A DNA stretch of 11,316 bases from an uncultured Bacteroidota bacterium (GTDB lineage: Bacteria; Bacteroidota; Bacteroidia; Flavobacteriales; BACL11): positions 1-11,316 of the forward strand of contig CABXPN010000033.1 in NCBI GenBank assembly GCA_902514225.1, read 5' to 3'. Under the pieces are notes generated by a model. That model was given only the letters and a program-made list of their open reading frames with translations. It did not search any database and was not told where the DNA came from. Positions 5,790 to 11,316 of this stretch are shown piece after piece. The first letter of the stretch is position 1; each line of letters begins with the position of its first letter. A program made the translations under genes and the position numbers.

Positions 5790-6635
5790 TTAGTAATCTC
5801 CTAAACTTTCTTTATTCTGATTTAAAGCAATTTGTAATTGCTCATCATTTGGTGCAGAACCATGCCATTTGTGTGTTCCCATCATGTAATCTATACCATT
5901 ACCCATTTCAGTATATAATAAAATTACAATAGGTTTTCCTTTTTTAGTTTCTGATTTTGCTGCATTAATTACATTTAACACAGATTCCATATCGTTTCCT
6001 CTTTCTTCTTCAAAAACCATCCAACCAAAAGCTTCAAATTTAGCTTTTAAATCTCCTAATGAAAGTACATCATCTAAAGTTCCGTCAATTTGTTTTTGGT
6101 TATAGTCAACCGTAGCAATAATATTATCAATATTATTAGCTGCAGCATACATAATAGCTTCCCAATTTTGTCCTTCTTGTAGTTCTCCATCACCATGCAA
6201 GGTATAAACAATAGAATTGTCGTTATTCAGTTTTTTTGCTTGGCAAGTTCCCATAGCAACAGAAAGTCCTTGACCTAAACTACCAGAAGCCATTCGTATG
6301 CCTTCTAATCCTTCATGTGTTGCTGGGTGTCCTTGTAATCTGCTATCTAATTTTCGGAAAGTAGCTAGTTCAGAAACCGGAAAATAACCACTTCTGGCAA
6401 GTACTGAGTACCAAACCGGAGAAATATGTCCGTTGGATAGATAGAATATATCTTCACCAATTCCATCCATTTTAAAATCTGTGTTATGGTTCATTACTTC
6501 AAAATAAAGCGCTACCATAAATTCTGCACAGCCTAAAGACCCTCCAGGGTGTCCGGAACTATTAGTATGTACCATTCTTACAATATCTCTTCTTACCTGA
6601 GTAGTTATGTTCTCTAACTTTAGGATATCTGTCAT
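5790..6635 (-). CDS. transketolase, N-terminal subunit (thiamine diphosphate-binding domain)
   Basis: The 281-residue product is the first half of a split transketolase and binds the diphosphate end of thiamine diphosphate. It shows SSGHPGGSLG (26-35) with His29, the LSNGHISP block (67-74), RLQGHPA (99-105), GSLGQGLS (118-125), and the ThDP/Mg motif GDGELQEGQNWEA (148-160) ending in DYNQKQIDG (177-185), with Asn179 as a likely metal ligand. It ends near residue 281 where single-chain transketolases continue into the next domain. I start it at the ATG at 6635: the frame is open to an ATG at 6710, but the extra 25 residues do not resemble the family and would run through the predicted promoter at 6658-6665. 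It heads the operon that continues with the C-terminal subunit and the aminotransferase. Confidence 0.94.
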   Translation of the reverse strand: MTDILKLENITTQVRRDIVRMVHTNSSGHPGGSLGCAEFMVALYFEVMNHNTDFKMDGIGEDIFYLSNGHISPVWYSVLARSGYFPVSELATFRKLDSRLQGHPATHEGLEGIRMASGSLGQGLSVAMGTCQAKKLNNDNSIVYTLHGDGELQEGQNWEAIMYAAANNIDNIIATVDYNQKQIDGTLDDVLSLGDLKAKFEAFGWMVFEEERGNDMESVLNVINAAKSETKKGKPIVILLYTEMGNGIDYMMGTHKWHGSAPNDEQLQIALNQNKESLGDY

Positions 6636-6657
6636 TTTATATATTTTAAATGTGTGG

Positions 6658-6665
6658 CAAATATA
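6658..6665 (-). promoter_or_regulatory. predicted -7 box for the transketolase-aminotransferase operon
   Basis: On the minus strand this reads TATATTTG, a perfect match to the Bacteroidota -7 consensus TAnnTTTG. The ATG at 6635 lies about 22 bases further on, giving a very short leader. No good -33 TTG is seen at the usual distance, so the call rests on the -7 box and its position. Confidence 0.5.
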
Positions 6666-6780
6666 ATTTATTAAGTAGATAAAAATATTCATCTTTATTG
6701 AATGTAGCATGTAATTTATTAACGGATTGTTGATAATTCTTATTGATAAATTAAAGATGATAATAAGTTATAATATTCTT

Positions 6781-6788
6781 TATATTTG
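6781..6788 (+). promoter_or_regulatory. predicted -7 box for ychF
   Basis: TATATTTG matches TAnnTTTG exactly and lies 21 bases before the ychF ATG. It mirrors the box of the divergent transketolase operon about 120 bases away. A clear -33 element is not visible. Confidence 0.5.
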
Positions 6789-6809
6789 CCGACCTAAAAA
6801 ACAAAACTT

Positions 6810-7907
6810 ATGGCATTACAATGTGGTATAGTTGGTTTACCAAATGTTGGAAAATCTACTCTTTTTAATTGTTTATCAAAAGCAAAAGCACAATCGGCAA
6901 ATTATCCTTTTTGTACTATTGAACCTAATGTAGGTATTATTACCGTTCCAGATAACAGAATGGATAGGTTAGCAGAATTGGTAAGTCCTGAAAAGGTGCA
7001 GCCAACTACAGTTGAAATAGTAGATATTGCAGGACTTGTAAAGGGTGCTAGTAAAGGTGAAGGTTTAGGAAATAAATTTTTGGCAAACATCCGTGAAACA
7101 AATGCTATTATTCATGTTTTAAGATGTTTTGAGGATGATAATATTGTACATGTAGATGGAAGTGTAGATCCTGTAAGAGATAAAGAAACTATTGATTTTG
7201 AATTGCAAATAAAAGATTTAGAAACAATAATAAAAATAAGAGATAAAAATATCAGAACTGCAAAATCTGGTAATAAAGATGCACAAAAAATTGTAGCAAG
7301 TTTGGAGAAATACATCTCTCATTTAGAAAGTGGACAATCTGCAAGGTCGTTAGATGCTACAGAAAGTGATTTGGAGGTTATTTCAGATTTACATTTATTA
7401 ACTGCAAAGCCTATTTTATATGTTTGTAATGTTGATGAAAACGCTATGAAATCTGGTAATAAACATGTAGATGCAGTTAGAGAATTAGTAAAAACGGAAG
7501 ATGCTGAAATCTTATTAATTGCAACTGCAATTGAATCAGAAATAGCAGAATTAGATGATTTTGAAGAACAACAAATGTTTCTGGAGGAAATGGGACTAGA
7601 AAAACCAGGAGTACATCATCTTATTCAGTCAACTTACAAATTACTTAATTTACAAACTTATTTTACTGCAGGAGTAAAAGAGGTTAGAGCTTGGACTATT
7701 ACAAAAGGAATGAAAGCTCCTCAGGCTGCTGGGGTTATTCACACAGATTTTGAGAATGGATTTATCCGTGCAGAAGTAATTTCATATAATGATTTTGATA
7801 CATTAGAATCAGAACTTGCATGTAAAGAAGCGGGGAAAATGAAAGTTCAAGGAAAGGATTATATTGTAGAAGATGGAGATGTAATGCATTTCCTTTTTAA
7901 CGTATAA
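6810..7907 (+). CDS. ychF: YchF/OLA1-family P-loop nucleotidase
   Basis: This 365-residue member of the Obg-related translation-factor GTPases generally prefers ATP and binds ribosomes; in studied bacteria it has been linked to stress and redox responses. The P-loop is GLPNVGKS (9-16), switch II DIAG is at 72-75, and NVDE (207-210) takes the place of the NKxD guanine-specificity motif, the substitution that underlies ATP use in this family. A helical insertion occupies about 130-195. The TGS domain covers about 281-364 and carries the family blocks TYFTAGVKEVRAWT, AGVIHTDFENGFIRAEVI and DGDVMHFLFNV. Length and ends match the family. It is read alone, divergent from the transketolase operon, with parE 135 bases downstream behind its own promoter box. 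Confidence 0.97.
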   Translation: MALQCGIVGLPNVGKSTLFNCLSKAKAQSANYPFCTIEPNVGIITVPDNRMDRLAELVSPEKVQPTTVEIVDIAGLVKGASKGEGLGNKFLANIRETNAIIHVLRCFEDDNIVHVDGSVDPVRDKETIDFELQIKDLETIIKIRDKNIRTAKSGNKDAQKIVASLEKYISHLESGQSARSLDATESDLEVISDLHLLTAKPILYVCNVDENAMKSGNKHVDAVRELVKTEDAEILLIATAIESEIAELDDFEEQQMFLEEMGLEKPGVHHLIQSTYKLLNLQTYFTAGVKEVRAWTITKGMKAPQAAGVIHTDFENGFIRAEVISYNDFDTLESELACKEAGKMKVQGKDYIVEDGDVMHFLFNV

Positions 7908-7915
7908 TTCAGTTT

Positions 7916-7933
7916 CTTTTCATGGTTGAAAAG
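7916..7933 (+). other. short hairpin after ychF, doubtful terminator
   Basis: CTTTTCA and TGAAAAG form a perfect 7-bp stem around a TGGT loop just after the ychF stop. No T-run follows, so it is not a standard intrinsic terminator; it could be an mRNA 3' end stabiliser or chance in AT-rich DNA. Confidence 0.3.
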
Positions 7934-7991
7934 CTGTTGATAACACAATTTCAAATCTAGTTAAAATTTACAAATAAAAATAGGAGTATGT

Positions 7992-7999
7992 TATATTTG
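7992..7999 (+). promoter_or_regulatory. predicted -7 box for parE-parC
   Basis: TATATTTG is another exact TAnnTTTG match, 43 bases before the parE ATG. Initiation near 8006 would give a leader of about 37 bases. No convincing -33 box is visible. Confidence 0.5.
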
Positions 8000-8042
8000 C
8001 TATCTACTTTTTTATAGAGGTAATAAATAATAATATACTTAA

Positions 8043-9887
8043 ATGGCAGAACAAGAATATACAGAAGACAGTATTAGGTCGTTAGATTGGAAAGAGCACA
8101 TCCGACTAAGACCTGGTATGTATATTGGTAAAATGGGTAATGGTTCGTCACCAGATGATGGAGTGTATATTTTACTGAAAGAAGTTATTGACAATTCCAT
8201 TGATGAGTTTGTAATGGGTAATGGAAAAACTATTGAAGTTTCTGTAAAAAATAATAAAGTTTCTGTTCGAGATTTTGGTAGAGGAATTCCGCTTGGAAAG
8301 GTGATAGATTGCGTGTCGAAAATAAACACAGGAGCAAAATACGACTCCAAAGTATTTAAGAAATCTGTTGGATTAAATGGAGTAGGAACAAAAGCAGCTA
8401 ATGCTTTATCATCTTATTTTTGTATTCGCTCCATCAGAGATGGAAAAAGTAAGTTTGCTGAATTTGAGCAGGGAGTTGTTGCAAATGATGAGGAGATTCA
8501 AGAAAACACATCCAGAAGAGGAACCAAAGTAACTTTTATTCCAGATGAAGAACTTTTTGGTAAATACCGTTTTATAAACGAGTATATTGAAAAAATGATG
8601 TGGAATTATTGTTATCTAAATCCAGGACTTACAATAATTTATAATGGGGAGAAATTTTATTCAGAAAACGGACTTTTTGATTTATTAGACCAAAACACGG
8701 AAGCTGAAATGCTATACCCGATTATTCATTTAAGAGGAGATGATATTGAGGTAGCAATTACGCATTGTAAGAACCAATATTCTGAGCAATATTATTCTTT
8801 CGTTAATGGACAACATACCGTTCAAGGCGGAACACACCAGATTGCATATCGTGAGGCAATTGTAAAAACTATTCGAGAACATTTTGGTAAGAATTTTGAT
8901 CCATCTGATGTAAGGCAAGCAGTAAATACTGCAATTAGTATTAAGGTAATAGAACCAGTTTTTGAGTCGCAAACAAAAACAAAACTAGGATCTACAGAGA
9001 TGGAACCTGATGGAATTTCTGTTCGTGCTTTTATTAATGATTTTCTGAAAAGAGAATTAGATAATTATTTGCACCGAAACACAAATGTAGCAGAGATAAT
9101 TGAAAAGAAAATAAAACAAGCAGAACACGAAAGAAAAGCAATGGCTGGGGTTAAGAAACTTGCTAAAGAAAGAGCTAAAAAGGCAAATCTGCATAATAAG
9201 AAATTAAGAGATTGCAGAGTTCATTATAACGATCAGAAAAAGGAAGAAAGATACGATACAACTATCTTTATTACGGAGGGAGATTCTGCTTCTGGTTCTA
9301 TTACTAAAACTAGGGATATTAAAACTCAGGCTGTGTTTTCATTAAGAGGTAAACCTTTAAATTCTTTCGGTCTTTCAAAGAAAATTGTTTATGAGAATGA
9401 AGAATTTAACTTGTTGCAAGCTGCATTAAATATAGAACAAGGTATAGATGAACTCAGATATAATAAAATTGTAATCGCAACAGATGCGGATGTTGATGGA
9501 ATGCATATCAGATTACTATTAATTACTTTCTTTTTACAGTTTTTTCCTGAGTTAGTAAAAGAAGGTCATGTTTATGTTCTGGAAACTCCATTATTTAGAG
9601 TTCGTAATAAAAAGGAAACTCATTATTGTTATTCTGATGAAGAGAAACAAACAGCAATGGAAAAGGTAGGTAAAAATCCTGAGATTACTAGATTTAAAGG
9701 ATTAGGTGAGATTTCCCCAAATGAGTTTAAACATTTTATAGGAAAGGATATTAGATTAGAACCTGTAATACTTGGTAAAGAAAATAAGATTCAAGAGATT
9801 CTTACTTTTTTTATGGGAAAAAACACTCCAGACAGACAAAGATTTATTATAGAAAATTTACGAGTAGAAGAAGAAATAGAATTATAG
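8043..9887 (+). CDS. parE: DNA topoisomerase IV subunit B (ATPase subunit)
   Basis: The 614-residue protein is the ATP-driven gate of the type IIA topoisomerase that unlinks daughter chromosomes, forming a heterotetramer with ParC. The GHKL ATPase domain shows EVIDNSIDE (47-55; Glu47, Asn51), DFGRGIP (77-83) and [13 protein letters not shown] (110-122). The transducer domain carries QTKTKLG (310-316) with the ATP-contacting lysine. The Toprim domain has TEGDSASG (411-418; Glu412), SLRGKPLN (433-440) and [10 protein letters not shown] (481-490) with its metal-binding aspartates. The ITRFKGLGE block (548-556) follows, and the chain ends with the short tail normal for this family. The ~165-residue insertion of proteobacterial GyrB is absent. 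ParE rather than GyrB is inferred from the adjacent ParC-type gene, the length, and [12 protein letters not shown], which I associate with ParE in this phylum. Confidence 0.92.
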   Translation: MAEQEYTEDSIRSLDWKEHIRLRPGMYIGKMGNGSSPDDGVYILLKEVIDNSIDEFVMGNGKTIEVSVKNNKVSVRDFGRGIPLGKVIDCVSKINTGAKYDSKVFKKSVGLNGVGTKAANALSSYFCIRSIRDGKSKFAEFEQGVVANDEEIQENTSRRGTKVTFIPDEELFGKYRFINEYIEKMMWNYCYLNPGLTIIYNGEKFYSENGLFDLLDQNTEAEMLYPIIHLRGDDIEVAITHCKNQYSEQYYSFVNGQHTVQGGTHQIAYREAIVKTIREHFGKNFDPSDVRQAVNTAISIKVIEPVFESQTKTKLGSTEMEPDGISVRAFINDFLKRELDNYLHRNTNVAEIIEKKIKQAEHERKAMAGVKKLAKERAKKANLHNKKLRDCRVHYNDQKKEERYDTTIFITEGDSASGSITKTRDIKTQAVFSLRGKPLNSFGLSKKIVYENEEFNLLQAALNIEQGIDELRYNKIVIATDADVDGMHIRLLLITFFLQFFPELVKEGHVYVLETPLFRVRNKKETHYCYSDEEKQTAMEKVGKNPEITRFKGLGEISPNEFKHFIGKDIRLEPVILGKENKIQEILTFFMGKNTPDRQRFIIENLRVEEEIEL

Positions 9888-9969
9888 ATGAAAAAAATCA
9901 TTTAACTTTAATTAGTAAAGCAAGAAAAAAGTTGTCAAATATTTTTAATTAGATAATGGAGCAAAACAG

Positions 9970-11316
9970 ATGTCAGACGAAATAAACTTAGAGGAGGGAG
10001 AAAAGAATACAGAAAAACATGAGAATGTTATTCATGTATCAGGAATGTATAAAAATTGGTTTTTAGACTATGCTTCTTATGTTATTTTGGAAAGATCTGT
10101 TCCTTATTTGCAAGATGGATTAAAACCAGTACAAAGAAGAATATTACATTCGTTAAAACAATTAGATGATGGTAGATATCATAAAGTAGCAAATGTTATT
10201 GGTCATACCATGAAGTATCACCCGCATGGAGATGCTTCTATCGGAGACGCAATGGTACAAATAGGAAACAAGAATCTTCTGTTAGATATGCAAGGAAATT
10301 GGGGAAATACAGCTACTGGTGACAGAGCTGCAGCTCCAAGATATATAGAAGTTCGACTTACAAAATTTGCATTAGATGTTGTATTTAACAATAAAATTAC
10401 AGAATGGATTTCTTCTTATGATGGAAGAGGGAAAGAACCTGTAACTTTACCAGTAAAGTTTCCATTATTGTTATCTCATGGGGTGGAGGGTATTGCTGTA
10501 GGTCTTTCTACAAAAATAATGCCTCATAATTTTAATGAATTAATTGATGCTTCTATTAAAGTTCTTAAAGGTGTAAAACCAAGAATTTTTCCTGATTTTT
10601 ATTCTGGAGGAATGGCAGATTTTTCTGATTATAATGATGGAAAAAGAGGAGGTAGAATTAGAGTTAGAGCTAAAATAATCCAGATTGATAAAAATACTTT
10701 ACATATAACTGAAATACCTTTCTCTACAACTACAACTTCATTAATTAACTCTATATTAAAATCAAATGATAAGGGGAAAATAAAAATAAAGAAAGTAGAA
10801 GATAATACTTCCGAAAATGTAGAGATTGCTATTAGCTTGCCAACCGGTATTTCTCCTGATAAAACAATTGATGCCTTATATAGTTTTACAGATTGCGAAC
10901 TTTCTATTTCTCCACTTTCTTGTGTTATTAATGATGATAAACCTCAATTTATAGGTGTTTCAGAAATTTTGCAACAATCAACACATAATACATTAGATTT
11001 ATTAAAAAAAGAATTAGAAATAAATCTGGAAGAATTACAAGAAAAATGGCACTTTGCATCTTTAGAACGAGTTTTTATTGAAAATAGAATTTATCATCAA
11101 ATAGAAGAATTAGAAGATTGGGATTTAGTAGTATCTACTATTCATAAAGGCTTAGAACCATTTACCAAACATTTATTAAGAGATGTAACGGATGAAGATG
11201 TTTTAAGACTTACAGAAATAAAAATTAAGAGAATTACAAAGTTTGACCTTAATAAAGCACAGGAGGAATTACTTAAATTAGAAGATAGAATAAAGGAAAT
11301 TAAACATCATTTAGCT
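9970..11316 (+). CDS. parC: DNA topoisomerase IV subunit A, N-terminal part (runs off right edge)
   Basis: The frame is open from the ATG at 9970 to the right edge (449 codons), so the C-terminal part is outside. This is the DNA breaking-rejoining subunit that pairs with ParE. The winged-helix domain includes LDYASYVILERSVPYLQDGLKP in order (residues 32-52), QRRIL (55-59), KYHPHGD (82-88), GNWGN (109-113), and PRYIEVRL (123-130) with Arg124 and the catalytic Tyr125. The tower domain follows, and the coiled-coil arm has started by about residue 340. An ATG at 9956 is in another frame and closes at once. The gene begins 82 bases after parE on the same strand with no terminator or good -7 box between, fitting a parE-parC operon. 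The position equivalent to the quinolone-resistance serine is Ala89. Confidence 0.93.
   Translation, partial: MSDEINLEEGEKNTEKHENVIHVSGMYKNWFLDYASYVILERSVPYLQDGLKPVQRRILHSLKQLDDGRYHKVANVIGHTMKYHPHGDASIGDAMVQIGNKNLLLDMQGNWGNTATGDRAAAPRYIEVRLTKFALDVVFNNKITEWISSYDGRGKEPVTLPVKFPLLLSHGVEGIAVGLSTKIMPHNFNELIDASIKVLKGVKPRIFPDFYSGGMADFSDYNDGKRGGRIRVRAKIIQIDKNTLHITEIPFSTTTTSLINSILKSNDKGKIKIKKVEDNTSENVEIAISLPTGISPDKTIDALYSFTDCELSISPLSCVINDDKPQFIGVSEILQQSTHNTLDLLKKELEINLEELQEKWHFASLERVFIENRIYHQIEELEDWDLVVSTIHKGLEPFTKHLLRDVTDEDVLRLTEIKIKRITKFDLNKAQEELLKLEDRIKEIKHHLA

Noticed and set aside
6636..6710. N-terminal extension of the transketolase N-subunit to the ATG at 6710
   Set aside because: The 25 extra residues do not look like the family and would overlap the predicted -7 box; the ATG at 6635 begins at the usual position.
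6730..6749. Repeated TTGATAA (two copies 13 bases apart) in the transketolase/ychF gap
   Set aside because: Short AT-rich words recur by chance in DNA of this composition and no symmetry or further copies in register support an operator.
9888..9905. Tiny ORF (MKKII) directly after parE
   Set aside because: Five codons in an A-rich spacer with no sign of a conserved leader peptide.
9956..9984. Alternative ATG for parC
   Set aside because: It is in a different frame and reaches a stop after nine codons.

Overview
The window is low-GC chromosomal DNA from a member of the Bacteroidota, most likely a flavobacterium-like lineage. The evidence is the AT-rich base use, several perfect copies of the Bacteroidota -7 promoter box (TAnnTTTG), starts without Shine-Dalgarno sequences, lipoproteins with short FxxC-type lipoboxes, a two-gene (split) transketolase, and a parE-parC pair with sequences typical of this phylum. 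Most of it is housekeeping DNA. I see no integrase, transposase, CRISPR array or defence genes, and no tRNA or rRNA.

Layout. Positions 1-2212 lie on the minus strand. A 288-residue lipoprotein of unknown function comes first, then a 3-hydroxyacyl-CoA dehydrogenase three bases downstream, then the start of a TIGR03032/DUF4915-type protein that runs off the left edge. Divergent from these is pcm (protein L-isoaspartate methyltransferase, 2293-2943, plus). Positions 2933-3281 are a scar of two gene remnants: a 5'-truncated, frameshifted and stop-interrupted phnA-like pseudogene on the plus strand, and, converging on it with a 6-base overlap, a detached copy of the last ~44 codons of the aminotransferase found intact about 0.5 kb to the right. 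Between the remnant and the intact gene sits a tiny Cys-containing acidic lipoprotein with its own promoter and a bidirectional terminator.

Positions 3642-6635 (minus) form a tight operon: transketolase N-terminal subunit, transketolase C-terminal subunit, then a class III PLP aminotransferase whose start overlaps the preceding stop (TAATG). Divergent from it is ychF (6810-7907, plus), followed by parE (8043-9887) and the first 449 codons of parC (9970 to the right edge), which together encode DNA topoisomerase IV.

No clearly new biological system was found. The part most worth a second look is 2933-3660, where partial duplication, gene decay and a small lipoprotein cassette meet.
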